In this document: in pieces, positions 24,718-33,940 of the stretch
How the letters are laid out: each line of letters starts with the position of its first letter
How positions within the stretch are numbered: the first letter of the stretch is position 1
Assembly (NCBI RefSeq): GCF_013205055.1
Contig: NZ_JABMLF010000003.1
Span: 480,340 to 544,339, forward strand
Source: Rathayibacter sp. VKM Ac-2856
GTDB taxonomy: Bacteria; Actinomycetota; Actinomycetes; Actinomycetales; Microbacteriaceae
Reading direction: 5' to 3'
DNA length: 64,000 nt
Translations under genes and position numbers: made by a program
Notes under the pieces: model-generated
What the model saw: the letters and a program-made list of their open reading frames with translations, nothing else
What the model was told of the DNA's origin: nothing
The model's database searches: none

Positions 24718-26430
24718 ATGAACCCCACCGGGCGCTTCCGCGCCGCGCGCGACACCCTGCTCGAGCACCGCACCGATGCGGCGGCCGCCGCGGAGGCCTT
24801 CCGCTGGCCGGACGTCGGCCCGCACTTCAACTGGGCCGTCGACTGGTTCGACGAGATCGCGATCGGCAACGAGCGCACCGCCCTCCGCATCGTCGAGGAG
24901 GACGGCTCGGAGGTGGCGGTCTCGTTCGACGAGATGCGCTGGCGCTCCGACGAGGTCGCCGCGTGGCTGCACTCCGTCGGCGTCGAGCAGGGCGATCACG
25001 TGATGCTCATGCTCGGCAACCGGCTCGAGCTCTGGGAGTCGATGCTCGCGATCATGAAGCTGGGCGCGGTCATCCTGCCCACCACGACGCTCCTCTCCCC
25101 CGCCGACCTGGCCGACCGGATCGAGCGCGGCGAGGTCGCGCACGTGATCGCGGACACGAGCGAGACGGCGAAGTTCGAGGGTCTCGCGGAGGACGTGGGG
25201 CGCATCGCGGTCGGCGGCGGAGCCGGACATGCCGACGGTGGCGCAGCCGGCGTGCCCGACGGCTGGCTCGACTACGCCGACTCGATCGAGGCGACCGGGA
25301 TCAGCCCGACCGTCGTCGTCGACAGCACCGACGCGTGCCTCATCTACTTCACCTCGGGGACCACCTCGAAGCCGAAGATGGTCGTGCACACCCACGAGTC
25401 GTACCCGGTCGGGCACCTCAGCACGATGTACTGGCTCGGCGTGCAGCCCGGCGACGTGCACTCGGCGATCAGCTCCCCCGGCTGGGGCAAGCACGCCTGG
25501 AGCTGCTTCTTCGCGCCGTGGAACGCCGAGGCGACCGTCTTCGTCTACAACTACGGCCGCTTCTCGCCGGTGGCGCTGCGCGAGCAGCTGGACAGCGCGG
25601 GCGTGACCACCTTCTGCGCGCCGCCGACGGTCTGGCGGATGCTGATCCAGTCCGATCTGGGAGCCCGGCCGCGCGCGCTCGGCGAGATCCTGTCCGCGGG
25701 CGAGCCGCTGAACCCCGAGGTGATCGCGACCGTCGAGCGCGAATGGGGGCTCACCATCCGGGACGGCTACGGTCAGACCGAGACGACGGCGATCATCGCG
25801 AACCCGCCGGGCGCCGAGGTCGTCTCGGGGGCGATGGGGCGCCCGCTGCCGGGCGTGGCCATCGCGCTGATCGACCCGGTGACCGGCGAATCCTCCTCCA
25901 CAGGCGAGATCTGCCTCGATCTGTCCACCGAGCCGGTTAACCTCATGTCCGGCTACCTCGGCGACGACGAGCGCACGTCTCGCGCGCGGGCCGACGGGTA
26001 CTTCCACACCGGCGACGTCGCCGTCCGCGCCGTCGACGGCACGATCACCTTCCTCGGCCGCACCGACGACATCTTCAAGTCGTCCGACTTCAAGATCTCG
26101 CCCTTCGAGGTGGAGAGCGTGCTGCTGCAGCACCCGGCCGTCGCCGAGTCGGCGGTCGTGCCCGCGCCCGATCCGACGCGGCACAGCGTGGTCAAGGCGT
26201 ACGTCGCGCTGGCGGACGGCTGGGAGCCGACGGCCGAGACCGCCGCGGCGATCTTCCGGCACACCGACGAGCTGCTCTCCTCGTTCGAGCGGGTTCGGCG
26301 CATCGAGTTCCATCCGCTGCCCAAGACGATCTCGGGCAAGATCCGCCGCGTCGAGCTGCGCGAGCGCGAGGAGGAGGCGTTCGGCCGGGGCGAGGAGCTC
26401 GCGGCGGAGTGGCGGAGCGACCGGGTGTAG
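24718..26430 (+). CDS. AMP-dependent acyl-CoA synthetase
   Basis: This 570-residue ANL-family enzyme has the AMP-binding motif IYFTSGTTSKPKM, the DGYGQTETT adenylation motif, YFHTGDVAVRAVDG and the C-terminal catalytic lysine in PKTISGKIRR. The layout (aromatic GWGKHAW after the P-loop region) fits medium-chain or branched acyl-CoA synthetases of the AcsM/BCL type. It activates a carboxylic acid to its CoA ester via an acyl-AMP. The ATG at 24718 is preferred over the frame open from 24685. The partner SDR suggests a shared degradation route. Confidence 0.82.
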   Translation: MNPTGRFRAARDTLLEHRTDAAAAAEAFRWPDVGPHFNWAVDWFDEIAIGNERTALRIVEEDGSEVAVSFDEMRWRSDEVAAWLHSVGVEQGDHVMLMLGNRLELWESMLAIMKLGAVILPTTTLLSPADLADRIERGEVAHVIADTSETAKFEGLAEDVGRIAVGGGAGHADGGAAGVPDGWLDYADSIEATGISPTVVVDSTDACLIYFTSGTTSKPKMVVHTHESYPVGHLSTMYWLGVQPGDVHSAISSPGWGKHAWSCFFAPWNAEATVFVYNYGRFSPVALREQLDSAGVTTFCAPPTVWRMLIQSDLGARPRALGEILSAGEPLNPEVIATVEREWGLTIRDGYGQTETTAIIANPPGAEVVSGAMGRPLPGVAIALIDPVTGESSSTGEICLDLSTEPVNLMSGYLGDDERTSRARADGYFHTGDVAVRAVDGTITFLGRTDDIFKSSDFKISPFEVESVLLQHPAVAESAVVPAPDPTRHSVVKAYVALADGWEPTAETAAAIFRHTDELLSSFERVRRIEFHPLPKTISGKIRRVELREREEEAFGRGEELAAEWRSDRV

Positions 26431-26477
26431 CGGTCGGGTCGGGCGGTCGGGTCGGCGGGCCGGGTCGGGCGCTCGAC

Positions 26478-26918
26478 TCAGTCCGAGGTCGGCCGGCGGC
26501 GCTGCTGCTTGGTGGCCGAGCGCTGCTGCTTGCTCGCGAGGCGCCGGCGGGTCGAGCCGCGGGTCGGCCGGGTCGGGCGACGCGGTGCGGCGGGTGGCGC
26601 GAGAGCCGCGGCGACCAGGTCGCGGAGCATAGCCAGCGCGGTCTCGCGGTTGCGCAGCTGCGAGCGCTGCTGCGCGACGGTCACCGTGACGGCTCCCGCC
26701 ACGAGGCGCTGGGCGAGGCGCTCGAGGAGGCGATCGCGCTGCTCCTCGGTCAGTGCCGACGACTCCGCGACGCTCCAGGTGAGCTGCACCCGGCTGTCCG
26801 AGGTGTTGACGTGCTGCCCGCCCGGTCCGGAGGAGCGCGAGAACCGCCACTGCAGCTCGGCCGCGGGGATCGTCAGGCGCGCGGACACCTCGAGATCCGC
26901 ACCCGCTTCGACAGCCAT
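26478..26918 (-). CDS. arfB: Alternative ribosome-rescue factor ArfB
   Basis: This 146-residue protein has the class I release factor GGQ motif in SSGPGGQHVNTSDSR (Gly33, Gly34, Gln35) and a long basic tail (RRRLASKQQRSATKQQRRRP). It frees peptidyl-tRNA from stalled ribosomes with no stop codon, independent of trans-translation. Length and tail match ArfB (YaeJ). Downstream it is followed by a GC-rich gap only 47 bp from the acyl-CoA ligase end (convergent). Confidence 0.85.
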   Translation of the reverse strand: MAVEAGADLEVSARLTIPAAELQWRFSRSSGPGGQHVNTSDSRVQLTWSVAESSALTEEQRDRLLERLAQRLVAGAVTVTVAQQRSQLRNRETALAMLRDLVAAALAPPAAPRRPTRPTRGSTRRRLASKQQRSATKQQRRRPTSD

Positions 26919-26951
26919 ACGGCAAGCCTGGCACGCTGCGGTGCGGGGCGG

Positions 26952-27932
26952 TCAGGCCGAGGACGGACGCGCGCCGCCTGCCCCGCCCCCGCCGCCCGCG
27001 GGCACCGAGCCGCCGGTCGGCTCCGTCGTCGTGTCGACGCGGACCGTGAGGGCGAAGCGGTAGCCGGAGGTCGCATCTCCGGTCGCCGTCGCGAGCTGGA
27101 GCGCGCCGCCGTCGTCGCCGAAGACGTTGTCGTCGTCGAGGCTCACCCGGGCGAGGTTCCCGCTCGACCCCTCGTAGCCGCTCTGCGCGTAGACCGCAGT
27201 GCAGACGTCCTCCGGCACGGCCAGCTGCGAGGTGGCGATCGCGTTCGCGGAGTCGCTGATCGCATCGATGTCGGGGTAGACCTCGAAGTGGATGTGCGGC
27301 CAGCGGCCGGAGTAGCAGGCCGGGACGATCGAGGTGTAGCTCACCTCGCCGGCCGCGTCGGCGACCTGCACACCGCGGAGGTAGGTCTCCTCGGTGATGC
27401 CGTCGGAGTACATCGAGTAGCCGCCCGCCGCGTCGCAGTGCCAGACGTAGACGGCGGCGCCCTCGAACGGGACGTCGCCGTTCGCGGAGTCCAGGATCGT
27501 CAGCGTGACGGCGAGCGGCACGCCGGCCGCGGTCGCGCCGCCGTCGATGCTCGAGCGGATGTCGCTGCGGACGATGCCGGAGTCGGCCAGGACGTCGGGG
27601 CCGTTCGAGCCGTCGCCGGGGTAGGGGCCGGCGGTCTCGTCGGGGATCTCGCCGGTCGCAGAGGCGGCGGAGGCTGTGCCGGTGCTGCCCGACGCGCTGC
27701 CGGTCGACGAGCCCGTGGCGCTCACGGCGGAGCAGGCGGCGAGCACCGAGGTGGCGGCGCCGACGCCGAGCAGGCCGAGCACGCGGCGGCGGCCGAGGAC
27801 GCGGCGGTTCAGCAGGGTCCGGACGTCGAAGGAGAGGCCCTGGTCGACGACCTCGTCGTCGGGGCGGACGAGGGCGCGGCCCTCGTAGCGGAGGCCGTCG
27901 GGCGTGCGGTCGGGCTCGGGGATGCGGGACAT
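26952..27932 (-). CDS. Exported intradiol dioxygenase-like protein
   Basis: This 326-residue protein has a twin-arginine type signal (NRRVLGRRRVLGLLGVGAAT) ending in a lipobox LAAC, so it is probably exported and lipid-anchored. The mature domain matches the intradiol ring-cleavage dioxygenase fold: GEIPDETAGPYPGDGSNGPD near its start, later VYVWHCDAAGGYSMYSDG and WPHIHFEVYPDI with the iron-ligand Tyr/His pattern. Cytoplasmic family members split catechols; the exported members have no assigned substrate. The ATG at 27932 follows a GAGGAT ribosome site. It probably has its own promoter. Confidence 0.75.
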   Translation of the reverse strand: MSRIPEPDRTPDGLRYEGRALVRPDDEVVDQGLSFDVRTLLNRRVLGRRRVLGLLGVGAATSVLAACSAVSATGSSTGSASGSTGTASAASATGEIPDETAGPYPGDGSNGPDVLADSGIVRSDIRSSIDGGATAAGVPLAVTLTILDSANGDVPFEGAAVYVWHCDAAGGYSMYSDGITEETYLRGVQVADAAGEVSYTSIVPACYSGRWPHIHFEVYPDIDAISDSANAIATSQLAVPEDVCTAVYAQSGYEGSSGNLARVSLDDDNVFGDDGGALQLATATGDATSGYRFALTVRVDTTTEPTGGSVPAGGGGGAGGARPSSA

Positions 27933-27973
27933 CGGGGGATCCTCGTCTGTCGGGGGCTCGGGGGACCCCAGAG

Positions 27974-28054
27974 TGACCGAGGCGCCAAGCCGTGAGCTAT
28001 GCCTCGTCCATGAGCTTCCGATGTCGGATGCCGCCGCTGGTGACGCCTCGGTCA
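27974..28054. terminator. Inverted repeat downstream of the DUF1266 operon
   Basis: TGACCGAGGCG (27974-27984) and CGCCTCGGTCA (28044-28054) are perfect reverse complements, with the right arm covering the stop of the small gene at 28052. The 59-nt loop holds a second small hairpin (TCCGA-TG-TCGGA, 28017-28028). It may end transcription of the two-gene operon before the dioxygenase start. There is no T-run, so the call is tentative. Confidence 0.4.
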
Positions 28055-28264
28055 GGTGCCGCCGACGTCCCGGCGCGATCTCCGCCACAGGGCCTTGAGC
28101 CGGTCGACCTGCCGGTCGGTCCACTCGTTCGACAGCGCGAAGGCCGCGGCGGCGGGGTCTCCGCCGCTGCTGATCCGCTGGATCGCCTCGAGCGCCTGCT
28201 GGGCGGGGTCCCGGTCATCGCGCGCGCCGTCGTGCGCACCGGGGTCCTCGCGCGACCCGGTCAC
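28052..28264 (-). CDS. Small hypothetical protein, coupled to the DUF1266 gene
   Basis: The GTG at 28264 overlaps the stop of the upstream gene by 4 bp, so translation is coupled. The 70-residue product is acidic at first, then has a helical segment (QQALEAIQRI) and a basic end (DRLKALWRRSRRD). No motif is known. The overlap is the main evidence that it is real. Confidence 0.55.
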   Translation of the reverse strand: MTGSREDPGAHDGARDDRDPAQQALEAIQRISSGGDPAAAAFALSNEWTDRQVDRLKALWRRSRRDVGGT

Positions 28265-29283
28265 GATCCCGACCCGGGGTAGGGCAGCGACGCCGCCGGC
28301 CAGGACGAGGCCAGCAGCTCGCCGCGCAGCCGGTGGTACTGCTGCACCGCGCTGAGGGAGTCGGTGCGGAAGGCGATCGCGACGGCGGCGTCGCGCCAGT
28401 AGTCGTCCCAGCCGTCGTACTGCGCGAAGACGCGGTCGCCGATGCTCTCGAGCAGCTGCCAGGCGCGCTCGGCCGTCAGGTAGCCGGCGACGTAGGCGTA
28501 GCGGATCGCTCCGATCGTGCGCTCGGCGTCGCCTGCGAGCAGCAGCACGGGCGGGCGGCCCCCGACCGGCTGGGCGCGCTCGAGGAGGTGGAACTCGCTC
28601 TCCCCGGTGAGCGCGGCGAGGCGCGAGCGCATCCGCTCCGCGTCGGGCGAGGCGGAGACCTCGGCGAAGCGGGTCGAGAGCGGACCGCCGGCGAGGACGT
28701 CGGCGACGAAGAGCTCCACGTCCTCCGCCGAGGCGATCCGGAAGTCGCGGTCGAGCGCGCCGCGCTGCTCGGCGAGGACGGGCATCGGCAGCTCCGGCCA
28801 GGGCGTGCCCTTCGCGCCGTCGGCGAAGCGAGCCCGCAGCGGCGCCGGCAGCTCGGCCCAGGTGGGCTGGAAGGCGAGCGAGGAGTTCCAGCCGCCGAAG
28901 GAGAAGTCGCTGACAGCGTCGAGAGCGAGCAGCTGCTGCTGGCGCAGGGTCGTCGGCGGGACGCGGGCCTCCGCGCGGTAGGCGAGCTGCTGCCGGCGGG
29001 GCGCACCGGCGTCCCGGAGCTGGAAGACGAGCGAGGCGACGGCCAGCCCGATGACGAGTCCCACGCCGAAGCCGAGGAAGGGCGTGCCGGTGCTGCCGTC
29101 GGCGATCGCCAGAGCGATGACGACGCCGACGACGCCGACGGGAGCGGCGACCGCGGTGACCAGCAGCGCGCGGCGGCCGATCCCGCCGCCGGGCGCGCGA
29201 CGGTGCGCGTCCGCGACGCGGGCGTAGCGCAGCCGCGAGCGCACGGGGAACTCGACGTCTCCGGGGTGATTCTGCAGCGGCAC
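28261..29283 (-). CDS. DUF1266 family membrane protein
   Basis: The GTG at 29283 opens a 340-residue protein that starts PLQNHPGDVEFPVR. Two hydrophobic helices follow (ALLVTAVAAPVGVVGVVIALA and FGVGLVIGLAVASLVF). The C-terminal half has the DUF1266 pattern: AVSDFSFGGWNSSL and YVAGYLTAERAWQLLESIGD then GWDDYWRDAAVAIAF. Members are of unknown function and often sit with toxin-like or signalling genes. The longer frame to 29904 overlaps the divergent DIP1984 gene and is rejected. Confidence 0.7.
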   Translation of the reverse strand: MPLQNHPGDVEFPVRSRLRYARVADAHRRAPGGGIGRRALLVTAVAAPVGVVGVVIALAIADGSTGTPFLGFGVGLVIGLAVASLVFQLRDAGAPRRQQLAYRAEARVPPTTLRQQQLLALDAVSDFSFGGWNSSLAFQPTWAELPAPLRARFADGAKGTPWPELPMPVLAEQRGALDRDFRIASAEDVELFVADVLAGGPLSTRFAEVSASPDAERMRSRLAALTGESEFHLLERAQPVGGRPPVLLLAGDAERTIGAIRYAYVAGYLTAERAWQLLESIGDRVFAQYDGWDDYWRDAAVAIAFRTDSLSAVQQYHRLRGELLASSWPAASLPYPGSGS

Positions 29284-29337
29284 GATCCGCAGCCTAGACG
29301 GGCTGCGGGCGTGCCGCGCGTGTGGTTGCCTGGGGGC

Positions 29338-29802
29338 ATGAAGCTTGCCGAAGCACTCCTCGAGCGGGCCGATCTGCAGAAGCGGATCGAGGCCCTCCAG
29401 TCGCGGATCGTCGCGAACGCCTCCTACCAGGAGGGCGAGGAGCCGACGGAGGACCCGTCGGAGCTGCTGGCGGAGTGCCTGCGCTCGCTCGACGCGCTGG
29501 AGCGGCTGGTCACGCGGATCAATCTGACGAACACCGGGGCGACCACGCCGGACGGCACGCGGCTGACCGCGGCGCTCGCGCGGCGCGAGTCGCTCCGGGC
29601 GCAGCACAGCATCGTCGTGCGGGCGGCCGACGCGGCTGCGGGCGACCGCGGCTACCGCCAGCTGCGCAGCGAGCTGCGGCGGCTGCCGGCGCTGCCCGTG
29701 CGCGAGCTGCGCGCGCGGGCCGACGTGCTCGCCCGCGAGCTGCGCGACCTCGATGCGGCGATCCAGCGCACGAACTGGGAGGTCGATCTGCTGCAGGAGT
29801 GA
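29338..29802 (+). CDS. DIP1984 family protein
   Basis: This 154-residue protein starts MKLAEALLERADLQKRIEAL and is almost all charged helix, with a NLTNTGATTPDGTRLTAALARR middle typical of the DIP1984/DUF6847 family. The pattern suggests a coiled coil of dimeric helices. Function is unknown, but the family is common in actinobacteria and sometimes described as septation- or phage-linked. The start at 29338 is the first ATG after the divergent GTG at 29283. Confidence 0.8.
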   Translation: MKLAEALLERADLQKRIEALQSRIVANASYQEGEEPTEDPSELLAECLRSLDALERLVTRINLTNTGATTPDGTRLTAALARRESLRAQHSIVVRAADAAAGDRGYRQLRSELRRLPALPVRELRARADVLARELRDLDAAIQRTNWEVDLLQE

Positions 29803-30026
29803 CCTTCGGGCGCCTGCGGGCGCCGACGAGCGGGCGGTGAGTCGGTAGGCGCACCGGAGCGAGCACACACCGTCGGGCCGGCGGTCAATCCGGCCCTCTG
29901 TCACGCGGTGGGCAGCGTACGGCTCCGGCCATCACTCACAGCCCAGCACCGACGACCGGTGACCGCGCAGACAGGACACCTCATCACCACGTGCTGGCCG
30001 GTGCGCCGAGGGCGGGTTCGGGGACC
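29803..30026. other. Gap of 224 bp with a small hairpin
   Basis: The two convergent genes leave a gap that holds GGCGCC-TGCG-GGCGCC near its left end, which could end transcription of the DIP1984 gene. The rest is unremarkable GC-rich sequence. No gene or promoter is visible. Confidence 0.35.
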
Positions 30027-30962
30027 TCACCGCCCGTTCGCGTGCGCGAGCGTGCGCAGCTGAGCGGCGAAGAAGGCGAGCGACCGGTCGACCTCGGGCA
30101 GCGCCGGCGTTCGGTTGAGGTGGCCGTGCGGCATGCCCTGCGCGAGGTAGCCGGTCGCAGCGACGCCCGCCTCGGCGAGCTGGCGCAGCAGGAGCTCGGC
30201 CGAGCCGCGGAGCTCGTCGTACTCGCTGACGAGGACCGCGGTCGGCGGGAGCCCGTGCAGCGGTGCGGCGCCGGGGAGCGCGTGCGGAGGCAGGTCGGAG
30301 AGCCGGCCGACGTAGGTGCGGACCATGTCCTCGATGCCGGCGGGCGGGAACCGCAGCAGCGGCGGCAGCGGCATCAGCTCGCGGACGACGGCGTCGTCGA
30401 GCGCCGGGTTGGGGAAGTGCGCGAACGGGTAGGCGAGAAGGACGTGGTCCGGGAGCCGCGTGCCCGCATCGCGCTCGCGGAGCGTCGTGGCGAGGGCCAG
30501 GGCAGCGCCGGCACTGGCCCCGCCGATCGCGACGGGCAGCGCGTCCGGCGTCTCGGCGCGCAGGTGACGCCAGGCGGCCTGCACGTCGTCGAGCGGGACG
30601 GGGAATCGGACGTCGGCGCTCGCGAGGCGGTAGTCGACCGAGACGACGCGGCTGCCGGCGCGCGCGGCGAGCTCGGCCGAGACGACGTGCGACTCGCGCA
30701 TCTCGAGGTCGCCGGCCTGGAAGCCGCCGCCGTGCACCCAGAGCAGGGCGGAAGCGGGTTCAGCGCTCTCGTAGATGCGGACGGGGATCGGGCCGTGCGG
30801 GCCGTCGATCGCCGCGTCGGAGACGCTGACGCCCTCGGGGAGCGACCAGGGTCCCGGGTCCTCGTCGTACTCGGCGACCCTCCCCACCTGCTCCGGATCG
30901 ATCGGGTAGGTGACGCCGTCGAGCAGCGGCAGTCGGGCGGCGAGGTACGGATCGAGCGGCAA
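30027..30962 (-). CDS. Alpha/beta hydrolase (HSL family)
   Basis: This 311-residue enzyme has the hormone-sensitive-lipase type oxyanion motif HGGGFQAGD and the nucleophile elbow GGASAG (GxSxG). A catalytic Asp/His pair is likely in SEYDELRGSAELL and MPHGHLNR near the C-terminus. It should hydrolyse short-chain esters. No signal peptide. It is transcribed alone. Confidence 0.82.
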   Translation of the reverse strand: MPLDPYLAARLPLLDGVTYPIDPEQVGRVAEYDEDPGPWSLPEGVSVSDAAIDGPHGPIPVRIYESAEPASALLWVHGGGFQAGDLEMRESHVVSAELAARAGSRVVSVDYRLASADVRFPVPLDDVQAAWRHLRAETPDALPVAIGGASAGAALALATTLRERDAGTRLPDHVLLAYPFAHFPNPALDDAVVRELMPLPPLLRFPPAGIEDMVRTYVGRLSDLPPHALPGAAPLHGLPPTAVLVSEYDELRGSAELLLRQLAEAGVAATGYLAQGMPHGHLNRTPALPEVDRSLAFFAAQLRTLAHANGR

Positions 30963-31066
30963 CGGTGCCTCCTGAGCGTGATGCGGGGTTCGGACACCAC
31001 GCTAGAGCCGCGGGACACCCCGTGGTGGTCCAGCACCGCGGATCGAGAGCCGGACCCCTGCACGCC

Positions 31067-31144
31067 GATGGGTCTCGACACGTCCCCTGCGAGGACTGCT
31101 CGATCAGCGTGAGGGCGCCCCCTGCGTGGGCTGCTCGATCGGCA
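31067..31144. repeat. Dispersed palindromic repeat, partial copy
   Basis: GGTCTCGACACG followed by GCTCGATCAGC and a second GCTGCTCGATCGGCAC form part of the same family found at 40022, 41088, 59276, 59468 and 63691. This copy is partly inside the HNH gene: its minus strand encodes the last dozen residues (PIEQPTQGAPSR). Confidence 0.7.
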
Positions 31145-32459
31145 CGGCGGCGTCGGGGAAGCGCGGGCAGGGTGGGGCGAGGGTCGGCGGGTGGAGGGTG
31201 ATGCGGCGGCCGGTCGGGGTGGTCCAGGCGGTGACGCCGTCGTGGAGGGTGTAGCGCCATCGGTCGCCGTGGCGGAGGTGGTGGTGGCTGGTGCAGAGGG
31301 AGACGAGGTTGTCGAGGGAGGTCTCGCCGCCGTTCCGCCACTCGATGGTGTGGTCCGCCTCGGAGGTCGACGCGGGGCGGGTGCAGCCGGGGAAGCGGCA
31401 GGTCGCGTCCCGCAGCTGGAGGTGGAGGCGCATCTGCGGGGGCGGAAGGCGGTGCGTGCGGCCGACGGAGGTGACCGCCCCGGTGTCCGGATCGGTCAGG
31501 ACCCGGGTGAAGGACGCGCCCGTCTCGACCAGGGCGCGCGCGACGTCGGCGGGGACGAGGCCGTAGCCGTCGAGGTCGGCCGGGGCCTCGTCCAGACCCA
31601 CGGCCGTCGACGCGGCGAGTGTCAGGCGGACCTCTGCGCGGATACCGGGGACGTACGTCGCGGCCTCCGGACCGTCGTTCGAGGGCGTGGTGCCGGCGAT
31701 GTCGCCGTCGCGGAGGATGTCGGTGAGAGCATCGGCCCTGAGCTGGCGGAGGGTGCGCTCGTCGCCGCCCTCCCGCAGGGACCGCGCGATGCCGTCCAGC
31801 CGGGCGCCGATGCCCACGGCCTCCGGGGCGGGGAGGAGCGCGCAGAGGGTCGCCATCCCATCGATGTCCGGCGTGATCCACACGGCGCGGTCCTCGCGGG
31901 CGCGGAGGTGGCGCACGGCGAGGGGCTCGTCGTGCAGCCGGTCGCGCAGGCGGGCGGTGGCCCTCCTCAGCTGGGTCGGCGTCAGGGCCGGTGCGAGCTC
32001 GGCCGCGCGCTCGTCGAAGGCGGCGCGCGAGGCGGCGGGCAGCGTCGCGGCGGTGCGGCAGATGACCTCGCTCGACTCCCACAGCAGTCGGCCGTCCGCC
32101 ACGGCGGCGCGCGTGCAGGGCAGCTCCTCGATCAGCAGCGTCGCGTGCTCCAGCACCCGCGAGGCCTCCCGCTCCGACAGCCCCAGGGCGACGGCGATCT
32201 CCGCGCGGATCGACCGCTCCGCCAGATCGCTTGCCTCACTCCGCGACAGGCGGCCGCTCCGCGCGAACTCCTCCGGCACCCGCAGCGCGACGCGATACGC
32301 GAGATGCACCGCCTCCGCTCGGGCGAGAAGCACCCGGGCCGAGGTTCGCCCGAGGCTCGCCGCGATGTCGAGGACACCGCTGACGGCGGCGACCGCACCG
32401 GCCGTCATGTCCACCCCGCCCGGCCCGTCCGCCGGCTCCGCCTCGCTGATCTCATCCAT
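31104..32459 (-). CDS. HNH endonuclease / DUF222 (13E12-type) protein
   Basis: The DUF222 domain occupies most of the 451-residue product (EVICRTAATLPAASRAAFDE, DIDGMATLCALLPAPEA). The C-terminal HNH part has CRFPGCTRPASTSEADHTIE and later LVSLCTSHHHLRHGDRW, with the zinc cysteines and catalytic His. Members are very common in actinobacteria, often in repeat-rich places, and are suspected mobile or nuclease genes. The start is uncertain: 32459 (MDEISEAEPAD) or 32510. The stop lies inside a dispersed repeat. Confidence 0.8.
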   Translation of the reverse strand: MDEISEAEPADGPGGVDMTAGAVAAVSGVLDIAASLGRTSARVLLARAEAVHLAYRVALRVPEEFARSGRLSRSEASDLAERSIRAEIAVALGLSEREASRVLEHATLLIEELPCTRAAVADGRLLWESSEVICRTAATLPAASRAAFDERAAELAPALTPTQLRRATARLRDRLHDEPLAVRHLRAREDRAVWITPDIDGMATLCALLPAPEAVGIGARLDGIARSLREGGDERTLRQLRADALTDILRDGDIAGTTPSNDGPEAATYVPGIRAEVRLTLAASTAVGLDEAPADLDGYGLVPADVARALVETGASFTRVLTDPDTGAVTSVGRTHRLPPPQMRLHLQLRDATCRFPGCTRPASTSEADHTIEWRNGGETSLDNLVSLCTSHHHLRHGDRWRYTLHDGVTAWTTPTGRRITLHPPTLAPPCPRFPDAAVPIEQPTQGAPSR

Positions 32460-32574
32460 GCACGCATCGAACCAGGGCCCGCCGACACCCGTGAGGCGAC
32501 TGCGGCTCATCAGTGGAGAACCGACGAGAACTCGCCCTGGGGAGGAGGAAGGGGCGGCCGCCGCCGGCAGGCGG

Positions 32575-33255
32575 TCAGCGCGTCGGCGCGCTCCGGCGCT
32601 CGAGGAGGAGGACTCCGTCGAGGAGGAGGACGACGTCGTCGCCGTCCGGCGCGGTCGCCGCCCGCTCGCGCGTCTCGACGAGCCGCGGCGTCCACTCCGC
32701 CGGGTCGAGGGCGAGGGCGGCGAGCTCCTCCTCCGGCGACGCGAGGACGGGCATGCCCTCGTGCCGGTGGGAGTGCGCGGCCCACGGCGGCGGGGCGGCG
32801 TGCGAGACGACCGCTAGGACGCCGCCGGGGGCGACGAGATCGGCGGCGCGGCGCAGGATCGGGATCCGCGGCAGCTCGACCATCGAGTGCAGGAAGCTCG
32901 AGGCGACCAGGTCGAAGACGCCCTCGACCGGCCACTCGGCGCCGAGGTCCGCCTGCCGCACGTCGATCGCGAGGCCCCGGGCGTCCGCCTCGGCGCGGGC
33001 GCGGCCGAGGGCGGTCTCGGAGAGGTCGAGTCCGGTGACGCTCCAGCCCTGCGCCGCGAGCCAGAGGACGTCGCCGCCCTCCCCGCAGCCCAGGTCGAGG
33101 GCGCGGCCGGGAGTCAGATCGCGGACGACGTCGACGAGGGTGGCGTTGGGGCGTCCCGACCAGACGCGATCGGCGTCGGAGTAGCGCGCCTCCCAGTGCT
33201 CACGGGGGGTGCTGGGCTCGCGGGGCTGCGGGTCACTGCTCTGCTCGGTGCTCAC
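32575..33255 (-). CDS. SAM-dependent methyltransferase
   Basis: The GTG at 33255 has a GGAAGGA site and opens a 226-residue class I methyltransferase. Motif I reads LDLGCGEGGDVLWLAAQGW, followed by the SAM-binding aspartate in VTGLDLSE, and motif IV-like DLVASSFLHSMV. It resembles small-molecule or thiopurine-type methyltransferases. The frame extends to 33387 but the extra residues are Arg/Pro-rich and lack a ribosome site. Substrate unknown. Confidence 0.8.
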   Translation of the reverse strand: MSTEQSSDPQPREPSTPREHWEARYSDADRVWSGRPNATLVDVVRDLTPGRALDLGCGEGGDVLWLAAQGWSVTGLDLSETALGRARAEADARGLAIDVRQADLGAEWPVEGVFDLVASSFLHSMVELPRIPILRRAADLVAPGGVLAVVSHAAPPPWAAHSHRHEGMPVLASPEEELAALALDPAEWTPRLVETRERAATAPDGDDVVLLLDGVLLLERRSAPTR

Positions 33256-33440
33256 GTCGTCCTTCCGGTCGGGCGCGGAGTCTCTCCGGCTCGGGTCGAG
33301 AATGCCGGACGGGACGCGCGGGGGCCAGCGCTCGTGCCGGTTCGGCACGCGCTCCTCCCCATCCATCGCGAACCGCGATCTCTCCACCGATCGCCGCGAC
33401 CCCTTCCGCGACGCGGCGGGCGCCGATTAGCGTCGGCGGC

Positions 33441-33791
33441 ATGAGCCTGAGCTTCGAAGAGATCATCATCGACTGCACCGATTTCCGCGCCCTGGGGCAC
33501 TGGTGGCAGGAGGCGCTCGGCTGGGACGTCGTGGACGAGGACGACGAGGGCATCGAGCTGCTGCCCGCCTCGGGTCGCGGGCCGAGCCTGCTGTTCCTGA
33601 ACGTGCCGGAGCGCAAGACCGTCAAGAACCGCCTGCATCTCGACTTCGTCCCCGACGACCAGCAGGCGGAGGTCGATCGGCTGATCGCGCTCGGCGCTTC
33701 CCACGTCGACGTCGGCCAGGGCGAGCAGTCGTGGGTGGTGCTCGCCGATCCGGAGGGGAACGAGTTCTGCATCCTGTCCGCGCGCGACTGA
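33441..33791 (+). CDS. VOC family protein
   Basis: This 116-residue protein has FEEIIIDCTDFRALGHWWQEALGW at the N-terminus and WVVLADPEGNEFCIL at the C-terminus, the two halves of a VOC fold. It belongs to the small-molecule-binding, glyoxalase-like set. The ATG at 33441 follows a modest purine stretch. It stands alone. Confidence 0.78.
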   Translation: MSLSFEEIIIDCTDFRALGHWWQEALGWDVVDEDDEGIELLPASGRGPSLLFLNVPERKTVKNRLHLDFVPDDQQAEVDRLIALGASHVDVGQGEQSWVVLADPEGNEFCILSARD

Positions 33792-33940
33792 CAGCGGGCG
33801 GCGGCGCGGCCGACGGCGGTGGAGGACGCGCGGACGTCGAGGAGAGTCTGAGAGGATCAGGGGTAGAACGATCGTTCTCCGCGCTCTAGCATCGGCTTCG
33901 ACGCGATCCCGCCCGGGGCACGCGGAGGCGAGGAGAGACC

